From positions 4,588,001 to 4,652,000 of the forward strand of contig NZ_CP150235.1 of NCBI RefSeq assembly GCF_037974355.1: a DNA stretch of 64,000 nt, in the 5' to 3' direction. Both the position numbers and the translations under genes were made by a program. Positions 7,682 through 16,342 of the stretch are shown piece by piece; position 1 is the stretch's first letter, and each line of letters begins with the position of its first letter. The stretch is from Paenibacillus sp. FSL R5-0517 (lineage in GTDB: Bacteria > Bacillota > Bacilli > Paenibacillales > Paenibacillaceae). A model generated the notes under the pieces. That model made no database searches and had not been told where the DNA came from. It saw only the letters and a list, made by a program, of their open reading frames with translations.

Positions 7682-9274
7682 ATGGATAACCATTCTTCAC
7701 AATCCGAGCATTCCTCAGACCAATCAAGCGAGACTTTAACGGACCGACAGGGTCACCCCATCACAGACAATCAGAACGTACGAACCGTGGGCAGCCGTGG
7801 ACCGACAACACTGGAGAACTATCACTTTCTCGAAAAGATCACTCACTTCGACCGCGAACGTATTCCGGAACGGGTTGTGCATGCCCGGGGTGCTGGTGCT
7901 CATGGCGTATTTGAAGCGTATGGAACGGCCGGGAATGAACCGGTATCCAAATATACACGTGCACGTCTGTTTCAGGAAAAAGGAAAAGAAACCCCCGTAT
8001 TCGTTCGATTCTCAACGGTTATTCACGGTGGACACTCTCCCGAGACGCTGCGGGACCCGCGTGGCTTTGCCGTCAAATTTTATACCGAAGATGGCAACTG
8101 GGATCTCGTCGGTAACAACCTGAAAATCTTTTTCATTCGTGATCCGCTCAAGTTCCCGGATATGGTACACGCCTTCAAACCCGACCCGTTGACCAACGCA
8201 CAGGATATGGAGCGGTTTTTCGATTTTGTCTCACTCAGTCCCGAAGCAACCCATATGGTGACGTTCCTCTTCTCCCCTTGGGGTATTCCGGCCAATTACC
8301 GTCAGATGCAAGGGTCGGGTGTCAATACATACAAATGGGTCAATCAGGAAGGCACGGGCGTGCTCATCAAATACCACTGGGAACCGCTGAATCAAGGCAT
8401 ACGTAACCTGTTGCAAAAAGATGCGAGCGAGATTCAGGGGCAGAATTTCAACCATGCCACGCTGGATCTGTATCATGCCATTGAACAAGGCGAATATCCC
8501 GAATGGGAGCTGTGCGTTCAGGTGATGGAAGATGGCGAGCACCCGGAGCTGGACTTTGACCCGTTGGACCCAACCAAGTTGTGGCCGCAGGATCAGTTTC
8601 CGTTTCTACCCGTTGGCAAAATGACGTTGAACCGTAATCCCGAAGATTATTTCAATGAAGTGGAGCAAGCGGCATTTGGTACAGGTGTATTGGTGGACGG
8701 GCTGGATTTCTCGGATGACAAGCTGCTGCAGGGACGCACCTTCTCCTATTCGGATACCCAGCGTCACCGGGTCGGTGCGAACTACCTGCAACTGCCTGTG
8801 AATGCGCCGAAGAACCGTGTTGCGACGAATCAAAGCGGCGGACAGATGCAGTATCAGGTGGATCGTGCACCGGGGCAGAATCCGCATGTGAACTACGAAC
8901 CCTCCTCTCTTGGTGGGTTAAAAGAAGCGGCGCCACGCGGCCCGGAACATGAACCGTTGGTGGAAGGCAGGCTGGTGCGTGAGAAGATCGAACGTACGAA
9001 TGATTTTGGACAAGCCGGGGATACGTACCGGGCATTCGAGGATTGGGAGCGGGATGAGCTGATCAGCAACATGGTCGATGCTCTGGCCCAATGCAAACCG
9101 GATATCCGGGAGCGCATGATCTCTCATTTTACCCAAGCAGATGCGGATTACGGGCGCCGTGTGGCGGAAGGACTGGCGTCAGTGCCAACCGATGATAGTG
9201 CGACAGTTCAACCGAAACATGAACCAAGTGTCGAGCAAGTGCAGAAGCGAAGTCGTGAGACGGACGGATATTAA
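7682..9274 (+). CDS. Monofunctional haem catalase
   Basis: 530 residues from the ATG at 7682 (AGGTGG 11 bases upstream); a GTG at 7667 lies inside the ribosome site. It decomposes hydrogen peroxide in the cytosol. The catalytic His67 is in VVHARGAGAHG and the catalytic Asn in DLVGNNLKIFFIRD (about 145). The proximal haem region reads FSYSDTQRHRVGANY, with the haem-ligand Tyr. The length suits a small-subunit catalase with a short extra tail. The N-terminus is rich in Ser, Gln and His. It stands alone and ends at a terminator at 9440-9486. Spore (KatX-like) and vegetative (KatA-like) forms cannot be told apart here. Confidence 0.95.
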   Translation: MDNHSSQSEHSSDQSSETLTDRQGHPITDNQNVRTVGSRGPTTLENYHFLEKITHFDRERIPERVVHARGAGAHGVFEAYGTAGNEPVSKYTRARLFQEKGKETPVFVRFSTVIHGGHSPETLRDPRGFAVKFYTEDGNWDLVGNNLKIFFIRDPLKFPDMVHAFKPDPLTNAQDMERFFDFVSLSPEATHMVTFLFSPWGIPANYRQMQGSGVNTYKWVNQEGTGVLIKYHWEPLNQGIRNLLQKDASEIQGQNFNHATLDLYHAIEQGEYPEWELCVQVMEDGEHPELDFDPLDPTKLWPQDQFPFLPVGKMTLNRNPEDYFNEVEQAAFGTGVLVDGLDFSDDKLLQGRTFSYSDTQRHRVGANYLQLPVNAPKNRVATNQSGGQMQYQVDRAPGQNPHVNYEPSSLGGLKEAAPRGPEHEPLVEGRLVREKIERTNDFGQAGDTYRAFEDWERDELISNMVDALAQCKPDIRERMISHFTQADADYGRRVAEGLASVPTDDSATVQPKHEPSVEQVQKRSRETDGY

Positions 9275-9439
9275 AGTGGGCAGCGTTGTATAACTCTCGT
9301 CTATGCATCGCTTATAGTGCATGAGATTGTTCGGACGATAAGTCCCAGCGTTGGTTTAATGGAGCATATCGCTTGATTCGATGAGTCTTGCCATGAAGGA
9401 CAGTGCCTACAATGATCAGATAATACAACTTCGAATATC

Positions 9440-9486
9440 GCCCCAATAGTCTCGTTGCCTCTGGCAGCCGCTATGGGGCTTTTTGT
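9440..9486 (+). terminator. Terminator after catalase
   Basis: GCCCCaATAG pairs with CTATGGGGC, followed by TTTTTG. It lies 165 bases after the catalase stop; no gene intervenes. Confidence 0.65.
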
Positions 9487-9929
9487 TATGCGTTGATTGC
9501 CCCATCATTTCGATAGAGGGCACCGGATTACATTTATGCTTCCTATCGGATGCGTGTGGCTCTTTTTTTGAAAATGCGAAGTTCATTTGGGTGGATTGAG
9601 GGTGAGTCTCGTGCCTTGAGGGTTGTAAAAGCGTGCATCTCTAGGTTCATTTCAGATGATTCATCGTTAAATCAGGGCTACCAACCAATGTCAGGATTAC
9701 ATGTAACCTGTGAAACCCCAGGCACTGGGAGCGACTACGCCTAACCTGCCTGTGTCTAGACCTATCTGATCAAATGATTATTGAAGATAACGTTTACAAC
9801 ATTTACCATAAAACTATGCTGTACAGGGAGTATTCATCCCATCGCAATGAGCTACTTCATCAATGCATCTGTCCGGCATATCGTAACAGCTCACGCATTC
9901 TATTTTCCATTAACCAAGGAGGTCTACTA
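9487..9929. other. Intergenic region upstream of the pectate lyase
   Basis: No gene; the in-frame extension of the pectate lyase to 9774 has no ribosome site. The promoter of the lyase should be here. I cannot point to a catabolite-repression site with confidence. Confidence 0.4.
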
Positions 9930-11309
9930 ATGAAATTATTCCCATCCACATCTACTCATGTGTCTGCACGATCTGTACATTCCCTGAAGGAGCGCTCCCT
10001 CAAATCAAAAATGGCCCAGATCTGTCTGAGTGCCGCATTTCCTCTTTTATTAATTGGTGGTGGATCGGTTAGCGCGGCGGATGTAATCGAGAGCAGCTTG
10101 CAAAATAATCCATCAGAAGCCGTGGCTACCTCAAGTGTGACACTTGCTGCGGGTGATCTCTATGTCTCCCCTAACGGCTCAGCCAGCAATCCGGGGACCA
10201 TAAATAGTCCAACGTCGCTGGCCAACGCATTGACCCAGATCGCCCCGGGTAAAACGATCTATCTACGCGGCGGAACTTACAACTTCTCGCAGACCATTAC
10301 CATTGAACGTGGTAACAGCGGCACCTCCTCACAACGTAAAAATCTGGTGGCGTATGGATCGGAAAAACCAGTCTTTGATTTCTCTGCTCAAGCCTTCGCT
10401 TCCACCAATCGTGGACTGCAAATGTTCGGAGACTACTGGTTCGTCAAAGGACTTGAAGTGAAGGGTGCAGGCGATAACGGAATCTTCATCGGAGGCAGCT
10501 ACAATCGCCTGGAGCAGATCGAAGCCCATCACAATCGGGATACGGGGATTCAAATGGGACGTTATGCTTCCACCGCCGCCAAGAGTGAATGGCCTGCGTA
10601 TAATGAAGTCATTCGTTCCTACTCCCACAACAACTATGACCCGGATGACGGCGAGGATGCAGACGGTTTTGCCGCCAAACTGACCGTAGGCCCGGGCAAC
10701 GTCTTCGACGGTTGTATTGCGGCCTATAACGTGGACGATGGGTGGGATCTGTATAGCAAAACGGACACAGGCGCCATTGGCGCGGTCACGATCCGCAACA
10801 GCATCGCCTACGGTAACGGCGCAACGTCAGACGGTACCTCCACCTCCAACAGCGATGGCAACGGCTTCAAGCTTGGCGGCGAGAAGATTGCGGTGAACCA
10901 CATTGTCGAAAACAACATTGCATTTAATAACAAAAAACATGGCTTCACCTACAACAGCAATCCAGGTTCGATCCAGATGAAAAACAACACTTCCTGGAAC
11001 AACGGGCAAAGCAACTTTGCTTTTGATGTAGGCACCCACATCTTCACCAACAACCTGTCCTTCCAAGGCGGCGCCAGTGACAAAACGAGCGGAACCGACG
11101 TCAGCAGCACCAACGTCTGGTGGAAGAACAAAAAAAGCGAGAACGCCAAAGGCCTGCTCGCCAGCGCAGCCGACTTTGTCTCCCTCGTGCCTTCTGTAAC
11201 GCGTAGCGCGGACGGAACACCTGTTTTGGGTAATTTTCTGAAGCTTGCGGGTGGCAGTGATCTGGTTGGGTCAGGTACGCCATCGGGTACGAATATTGGT
11301 GCGCGGTAG
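9930..11309 (+). CDS. Secreted pectate lyase, polysaccharide lyase family 9
   Basis: 459 residues. ATG behind AAGGAGG at ideal spacing. A basic N-terminus is followed by a hydrophobic stretch (ICLSAAFPLLLIGGG) and an ASA-type cleavage site near SVSAADV, so it is Sec-secreted. The mature part is a right-handed beta-helix with DLYVSPNGSASNPGT, the family 9 opening. The acidic clusters DDGEDADGF and NVDDGWDLYSK provide the Ca2+ site of this family, and GFKLGG carries the probable catalytic Lys. It cleaves polygalacturonate by beta-elimination, consistent with a plant-associated life. It is single-domain, with no carbohydrate-binding module, and is followed by a strong terminator. Confidence 0.9.
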   Translation: MKLFPSTSTHVSARSVHSLKERSLKSKMAQICLSAAFPLLLIGGGSVSAADVIESSLQNNPSEAVATSSVTLAAGDLYVSPNGSASNPGTINSPTSLANALTQIAPGKTIYLRGGTYNFSQTITIERGNSGTSSQRKNLVAYGSEKPVFDFSAQAFASTNRGLQMFGDYWFVKGLEVKGAGDNGIFIGGSYNRLEQIEAHHNRDTGIQMGRYASTAAKSEWPAYNEVIRSYSHNNYDPDDGEDADGFAAKLTVGPGNVFDGCIAAYNVDDGWDLYSKTDTGAIGAVTIRNSIAYGNGATSDGTSTSNSDGNGFKLGGEKIAVNHIVENNIAFNNKKHGFTYNSNPGSIQMKNNTSWNNGQSNFAFDVGTHIFTNNLSFQGGASDKTSGTDVSSTNVWWKNKKSENAKGLLASAADFVSLVPSVTRSADGTPVLGNFLKLAGGSDLVGSGTPSGTNIGAR

Positions 11310-11387
11310 GTTGTAGTGTAGGTGGAGTTTGAGTAGGACATGTGTGTTGAGTTCACATATGGATTAAAAGACGCTACGGAATAAACA

Positions 11388-11443
11388 TAAAATCCCCTTC
11401 TCTATGCCAGCCAGATTGCCGGTGTTGGAGAAGGGGATTTTTG
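11388..11443. terminator. Strong bidirectional terminator
   Basis: AAAATCCCCTTCTC and GAGAAGGGGATTTTT are perfectly complementary over 14 bp. It lies between convergent pectate lyase and the gene ending at 11486 and serves both strands. Confidence 0.85.
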
Positions 11444-11485
11444 AGTTGCTATACATACACTGCTGACTTATAAATTGATAGATAC

Positions 11486-11764
11486 TCACGGTTTGCATAA
11501 GACCTCAATAATGAGTTTACCGCCTGTACGAAAACCTTGCTCAAACGCTGCTTCAACATACATTGATGTGGATTGTCCGATCAGGTCTACCAGTTGTTCC
11601 AAAGCATCGTATTCGTTATCGGTAAGCTGTGTTCTGTAGTCTTGCATCAGGTCCGATATCTGGCGATTGATCTCCTGATATTCAGCTTGCTCAGGATGAA
11701 TCGACTCGTCTAACCGCAAGTTCCCGTGAAACAAATTCTCGATCAGGTACTTGTTATCCTTCAT
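11486..11764 (-). CDS. DUF6809-like small protein
   Basis: 92 residues, start behind GAGGTGA. It has the pattern of small Firmicutes proteins with YLIENLFHGNL at the start, EYQEINRQISDLMQDYRTQL in the middle and a final AFEQGFRTGGKLIIEVL, which I associate with DUF6809; function unknown. It is helical and soluble with no signal. It is separated by about 140 bases from the immunity gene upstream and may belong to the same accessory region but not the same operon. Confidence 0.6.
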   Translation of the reverse strand: MKDNKYLIENLFHGNLRLDESIHPEQAEYQEINRQISDLMQDYRTQLTDNEYDALEQLVDLIGQSTSMYVEAAFEQGFRTGGKLIIEVLCKP

Positions 11765-11907
11765 GGTAAGGTCACCTCAGGAAGATTGTACATCAAAAGA
11801 GCAGGTGAGATAGAAATTTAGCGGGAAATCCGCTAAGTATATATTAATACCAAAATTCTTCGTTAAGCTCTTAAGTCTAAGCCCTACTCGTAAGTGAGCT
11901 AACCTAT

Positions 11908-12237
11908 CTATCCTATAAAAACAACAGCATCTTTGCGCTGAAATGCTAGGGGCAATTTATTTTGAAGAATTGTTATTCTTTCAAACATTTTATTCCTTTT
12001 TTCCTCAGTTAAGTTTTTTACCGCCCAATCTTTAATTTGAATTAGTTCCTCAATAATTGACGGTACATCTTCCTCCTCTACATCAACACCTGATGAAAAA
12101 AGGTCTGTCCATTGTAACCCTAGTGCTTCAATCGCAGGTTGCCAACATTCTTTAAAAAACGATTCTGTAGCAATGGGAACAAAGAAACTCTGTTCAAAAT
12201 CATTTTGTGGTTCATATATTACAGCACTGATTGACAT
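11908..12237 (-). CDS. Probable immunity protein of the WXG100 toxin
   Basis: 109 residues from ATG 12237, which sits 5 bases after the toxin stop and has GGAGGTG about 10 bases upstream; the longer frame starting in the toxin gene is not needed. Sequence begins MSISAVIYEPQNDFEQSFFVP and is acidic (DVEEEDVPSIIEELIQ) without signal or membrane segment, as expected of a cytosolic antitoxin. I do not recognise the family. The call rests on its position directly after a polymorphic toxin and its acidity. Confidence 0.6.
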   Translation of the reverse strand: MSISAVIYEPQNDFEQSFFVPIATESFFKECWQPAIEALGLQWTDLFSSGVDVEEEDVPSIIEELIQIKDWAVKNLTEEKRNKMFERITILQNKLPLAFQRKDAVVFIG

Positions 12238-12241
12238 GCAC

Positions 12242-13441
12242 TTATTCACCTCCAAAAGTAGCACTAAATTTGTAGTCTGGAAACTCTTCTTTTAGTTTAT
12301 TAATGCTTTTGTTAACAGCTTGCCTCAATTTGGGTGTATCACCGTCTAGTCTAAAAACAAACTCTTTAATACCTTTTATTTCTTGAAGTGCCGGTATTTC
12401 CTGCGACCCATTCACAGTTGTTCTTGTCGATGTGGCGTTCTCTAGAGCAAAAATCCGATTTCGCGTTTTCGTAAGTATTTGTTTATCCGCGAATTCTTGT
12501 GGTGTTTGTGCAGGCAGTCCTGTTTTAGGATTAACTTTATGTAGACCTTGAGCAGACTTATCTTCATAAAAGACCCCTTTTTTCAAGTCAATTTCATCAA
12601 ATTCACCAAGAGATTCTCCCCTTTTATTAATAATCTCAACCTCTTTTGCACTCTTAACCCCTGAAACATCACCCGTCCCCTTAATCTTACTACCTTTCCT
12701 TGCCTCAGCCGCTTCCAAATTCTTTTTAATCTTCGCCACAGCTGGATGAGAAGAAGGCAAGCGAAACGGTCCTTTGCCACCCGGCATACTCCCGCGAACC
12801 ATCTGAAATGCCATAAATAGCTGACTGAACTTCAGAGAAGTCAACATCATCTGAGCATACTTATCGGATACAGGCTCGCCTGTGAAGGGATGAATTCCAT
12901 TTTCAAAGGCTTTGATCTGCATCGCATAAATATCTTCACCTAATGGTTCAACAGTTACAGCTTGCATTCGATTAAAATCCAAATGCCCCTGAGCTCTCTC
13001 ATAAGCTTGGAGCGCAGACTGATCCGTAACCCCATTCTCGTTGACAGGCATCGACATCCACTTTCCAAAAACATTGACTTGTGCCATCCCATAGCCCTTA
13101 TCATCCGAACCGGCATAATATCTCGAGATCACCATCATCGCTACAGCGCCAACGGCATTACCCAGACTCACCTTCTGAGCATCAGCATTCTCAAACCGCA
13201 TGGCGATATCCTTGAGTTCCTTGGAGATGCCCACCATACTTTCCAGCGCCTTCTGCAAAACAGGGCGCGACTGCTCAAATTCATAATAGAATCGCTCCTG
13301 CGTTACACCCAGCCACATCTGCTGAAGGAACATGATTTGTCTTGAGAGATCCTCACGTATATGCTCCAATTGATGTCTCGCCTGATCTACTTGATTCGAT
13401 ACGTTATGTAACTGTTCAGGAGTAACTTTAATGGTACTCAT
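12242..13441 (-). CDS. WXG100-type polymorphic toxin with nuclease-like C-terminus
   Basis: 399 residues. Residues 1-90 form a WXG100 helical hairpin: ITPEQL-like start, W43-L-G45 turn, then helix with YYEFEQ. This is the signature of substrates of the Bacillales type VII secretion system. A middle region (YAMQIKAFENGIHPFTGEPVSDKY) links to the C-terminal toxin part from about 268. There GEFDEID (279-285) and E293-D-K295 in FYEDKSAQGL form a PD-(D/E)XK-like pattern, followed by NPKTGLPAQTPQEFADKQ. Predicted activity: DNA or RNA cleavage in competitors. The immunity gene follows at once. No type VII machinery is in the window. Confidence 0.72.
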   Translation of the reverse strand: MSTIKVTPEQLHNVSNQVDQARHQLEHIREDLSRQIMFLQQMWLGVTQERFYYEFEQSRPVLQKALESMVGISKELKDIAMRFENADAQKVSLGNAVGAVAMMVISRYYAGSDDKGYGMAQVNVFGKWMSMPVNENGVTDQSALQAYERAQGHLDFNRMQAVTVEPLGEDIYAMQIKAFENGIHPFTGEPVSDKYAQMMLTSLKFSQLFMAFQMVRGSMPGGKGPFRLPSSHPAVAKIKKNLEAAEARKGSKIKGTGDVSGVKSAKEVEIINKRGESLGEFDEIDLKKGVFYEDKSAQGLHKVNPKTGLPAQTPQEFADKQILTKTRNRIFALENATSTRTTVNGSQEIPALQEIKGIKEFVFRLDGDTPKLRQAVNKSINKLKEEFPDYKFSATFGGE

Positions 13442-14094
13442 CCATTTTCACCGCTCATCTACTATATGATAAGACTTTGTTAGCAGAAGTTTAATGGCAA
13501 TGATATCCGGCTAATCTCCTGATTTCACTACATTAATTCCCACTAAGAATGATTAGTTTCCGTCCTTCAGTCCCATACGATTTCTATGTAGGTGTATACA
13601 TGTTCCTGATGGTTCCTTTTATTTCACGACTACAGGATACTGTAGCATCTTTACTGCGACGAGCAACACGCTTTAACAATTCATAGAATTAATGAATAAA
13701 CTTGACTTGAATTGATAATTAGATGTACTATATGTTTATATAAATGGAATATATTTCAATTTAAATACTTATTTTGAAATCTTATACTTCAAGATATGTG
13801 TCAGAGTTTACCACAGCTAAGATATCAATTCTTATAATTGAGTTTACCATTTTGTCTGCAAAACCCAATCATTGGCAGGCATTCATTTTACATATACATT
13901 CCTACTTCATAGAGTTTTCTAGCCTGTAGAGTTCTATCTCTTTATTTCTGTTTTCAGTAAAGAAAAAGAGGGAAGAACCACTTTCATAAGAGGGGAGGGC
14001 AAGGGGCTTTAATCTGCAAGCAGGTCTATTCGTCGTTATCCATATTTTTGTAAAAAAAAGAATACCCATAACAAGAAAGGTGGAATTTATTACT
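13442..14094. other. 650-bp AT-rich intergenic region between divergent genes
   Basis: No gene seen. A plausible plus-strand promoter is TTGACT (13702-13707) and TACTAT (13726-13731) with an 18-base spacer. The lower GC than the flanks and absence of genes suit an accessory region. Confidence 0.35.
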
Positions 14095-14661
14095 ATGAAA
14101 AAGTTGGTTGGTTTAGCTCTTATTCTTGTTCTCGTGCTTTCGTTTAATGTAGCTGCTTATGCAGATGGTGATGTGACTCAAGCCAAACCGTTAACAAAGG
14201 AAGAAATTATTAATTCCAAAGAATTCCGTGAAGCTGTTGAGGCTGCTAAGGCTGAATTTAAAGCGCAAAAGTCTAAAGATACGGGTGGTCCAGTTCTGTT
14301 TGCACCTGCTCCGAACGTATCTCACATTAATGTATACGGTGTTGTATCTCCTAATGGCGGTCAAGAGATTTACGGCTTCAATAACAACCCGCTCTCCACG
14401 ACCAATGATCATGGTGGGGCTTGGATTCAGTGTATTACGTTCCAGATCGGTTATGACAGCAGTCACTTCGGCAAACTCGCCGGCAATACAATGACAAACA
14501 ACTGGTCTGAAGCTATTGATCTGGACGGTGATCGTGTCATAGATGCTTTCGCCCATTCTTGGGTTTATGAATCCCCTAATACAACAGGTGGACAATTTGT
14601 AGGTACGGTCTATTCCATTAACATCCCAACACAGTGGACCGCTTGGATTAATGTTCGTTAA
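14095..14661 (+). CDS. Secreted YolA/DUF4879-like protein
   Basis: 188 residues from ATG 14095 (AAAGGTGG 11 bases upstream; the GTG at 14080 lies in the ribosome site). A clear signal peptide MKKLVGLALILVLVLSFNVA ends near AYADG. The mature part has a charged helix (KEFREAVEAAKAEFKAQKS) and then a globular region with YGVVSPNGGQEIYGF and NDHGGAW, which resembles the secreted DUF4879 proteins such as SPbeta YolA; function unknown. A short frame follows directly and is listed as a decayed gene. Confidence 0.6.
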   Translation: MKKLVGLALILVLVLSFNVAAYADGDVTQAKPLTKEEIINSKEFREAVEAAKAEFKAQKSKDTGGPVLFAPAPNVSHINVYGVVSPNGGQEIYGFNNNPLSTTNDHGGAWIQCITFQIGYDSSHFGKLAGNTMTNNWSEAIDLDGDRVIDAFAHSWVYESPNTTGGQFVGTVYSINIPTQWTAWINVR

Positions 14662-14676
14662 CAGGAAGGATGTTAT

Positions 14677-15072
14677 ATGAATATTCGGGGAATTCGCCAT
14701 CGTGGTTCTATCCTGAGGAATACGAGAAGTAAGCCTAAAAGTTCATCATCTTTGGATACGAATCGGATCGCACCTAAATTTGATATGACAGCTCACTCTT
14801 CTGCTAACAATTACGTTAGTGTATTTTCTTAGACTGCCTTGAAGAAGTATGTCAAGAAGTCCAGGAAGCGTGGAACAAAGCAGAGGGAAAAACAGTGGCT
14901 TCTTCAATCCATTAACTGAAGCTGATGGTAAAATTGAGGTCCCTCCTTTCTCACGCAACATATGGAGATGGAATACAACCCGATGCTTCGTTATGGTGCT
15001 AGGGAAGCCCCTGTACGCATGGATAATGTGTTTGCAGACAAAGATTCCGCCAAGTCTTTAATTCTGGTTTGA
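14677..15072 (+). pseudogene. Decayed gene downstream of the YolA-like gene
   Basis: An ATG at 14677 behind AGGAAGG opens 51 codons (MNIRGIRHRGSILRNTR...) to a TAG at 14830. Coding-like stretches continue in shifting frames: EEVCQEVQEAWNKAEGKTVA, then SHATYGDGIQPDASLW, then AREAPVRMDNVFADKDSA ending just before the terminator. Natural residues in successive frames suggest one gene broken by several indels. I cannot name its family. Confidence 0.35.
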
Positions 15073-15097
15073 TGGACACGGATTTGATTCTTGATCA

Positions 15098-15130
15098 GAC
15101 GCAGGGTTATACATCCCCCTGCGTCTTTTC
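15098..15130 (+). terminator. Terminator of the YolA-like unit
   Basis: GACGCAGGG and CCCTGCGTC with a 10-base loop, followed by TTTTCTC. Confidence 0.8.
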
Positions 15131-15185
15131 TCATTGTGACATTAAAGGGCGCGACTTTGTATAGGAACCCACGTTGTATAGTAGG

Positions 15186-15440
15186 CTACTTTCCCTCTGC
15201 TTGTATGAATACATTCGTGTTCTCGTCAGATCGCTCTTCGGAAAAGCCAAAGTTCAACCAATCAAAGTTTCCTACGTCTTTCACATCTGTAATCTTATGC
15301 TCTGCCATATAACGAACCATTTCGCCTCTGGCCATTTTAGCCCAGGTTGCCTTTTCAACCAGCTTCCCATCGACCATTTGTCCGAATATACAAGTAATGA
15401 ACCTGGTTTCCTCACTCAGAAAAGGCAAAATATTTTGCAA
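15186..15440 (-). pseudogene. C-terminal remnant of a yaaA gene
   Basis: 84 codons matching the last third of the intact YaaA at 26761-27513: EETRFITCIFGQMVDGKLVEKAT, then AKMARGEMVRYMAE and a diverged tail. The first two thirds are missing and no ribosome site precedes the frame. It shows one of several yaaA relics in the window and is on the same strand as all of them. Confidence 0.8.
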
Positions 15441-15573
15441 TCTCTAAAACACTAACCACAAATTTAATAGATTGTATTTTGCCAGACTTGCATTGGAAAA
15501 TGCCTAATAAATACATTATGTTTGTGCAAACTGTACATATAATACACTCAGGACCTCTATCACCATAAATTGC

Positions 15574-15730
15574 ATTTCTTTGAGATTTGCTTTGTAAGAG
15601 TTATCTCCTCTCGTTGCAGCATTAAGCAACATTCAACTTTATAAGATGTCAAGTTTTTACGTACCTGATGGATCATTATAACAACTGATTATTACTCATA
15701 TAAGAATACAAGTTCAAACTACGTCGATCG
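15574..15730 (-). pseudogene. Relic of a second Rhs C-terminus and immunity gene
   Basis: Read on the minus strand, 15683-15727 encodes RRSLNLYSYMSNNQ, against LSLNLYSYVSNNP of the intact Rhs core. About 75 bases further on, 15574-15606 encodes EITLTKQISKK, against EISLSKQISR at the start of the intact immunity protein; TTGAGATTTGCTTTG is identical in both (15580-15594 and 16276-16290). Almost all of the toxin tip and immunity body is deleted. This is the footprint of a displaced tip/immunity cassette. Confidence 0.65.
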
Positions 15731-15844
15731 TTCTAATTCATATCACAATTAAGCACTTCTTCTTGCTTTGCCTATTTTCATTGCAGCCGTTATCTTTTCC
15801 TTCAAGAATGAATAACTCCTCTACTTAATCAATTCTATCGGCCA

Positions 15845-15883
15845 AAAAGAAAAAACCTTAAGGACATTGCCCCAAGGTTTAAG
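15845..15883 (-). terminator. Terminator of the Rhs operon
   Basis: On the minus strand AAACCTT and AAGGTTT form a stem followed by a T-run, right after the immunity stop codon. Confidence 0.7.
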
Positions 15884-15892
15884 CGTAGGAAA

Positions 15893-16324
15893 TTATACAT
15901 TTTCATTATACGAAATAGACTCAAATAATTGACCAAATACAGGTATTAGTTTAGTTACATACCAATTTACGTCAGTTATTTTGTTATAACTTTCTACATC
16001 AAGGACTTTTCGATTGATATCAGGACTCATAAGTATGGTACCATTCTCTTCAATTAAAAATGTTCCCCCTACATCAGTATCTTTCCAAGTCATTGCCACT
16101 CCAATTAATTCTCTTTGATTATCCTTTATGACTAAAATCTTTAGTAACTCCTCTAGAGGAATTGATTTACGTTGCCAATTAAATTCATTATCATCTCCAA
16201 TTGGTAGATAAGTCACTTTTCCTTGATCGTTATAAGACCAACCGAAATCTTCGAGTTTGCGAAGAATAGTCATTCTTGAGATTTGCTTTGATAAACTTAT
16301 TTCAATGGATATTGAAACAGACAT
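15893..16324 (-). CDS. Putative immunity protein of the Rhs toxin
   Basis: 143 residues, start behind AAGGGGG 9-10 bases upstream and 18 bases after the Rhs stop. Cytosolic, mixed alpha/beta, with no signal or membrane segment; sequence begins MSVSISIEISLSKQISRMT. I do not recognise the family. Its place directly after a variable Rhs toxin tip and before the terminator is the classical position of a cognate immunity gene. A relic of a related immunity gene lies about 700 bases downstream. Confidence 0.65.
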   Translation of the reverse strand: MSVSISIEISLSKQISRMTILRKLEDFGWSYNDQGKVTYLPIGDDNEFNWQRKSIPLEELLKILVIKDNQRELIGVAMTWKDTDVGGTFLIEENGTILMSPDINRKVLDVESYNKITDVNWYVTKLIPVFGQLFESISYNENV

Positions 16325-16342
16325 GCAAAATCCCCCTTATCT

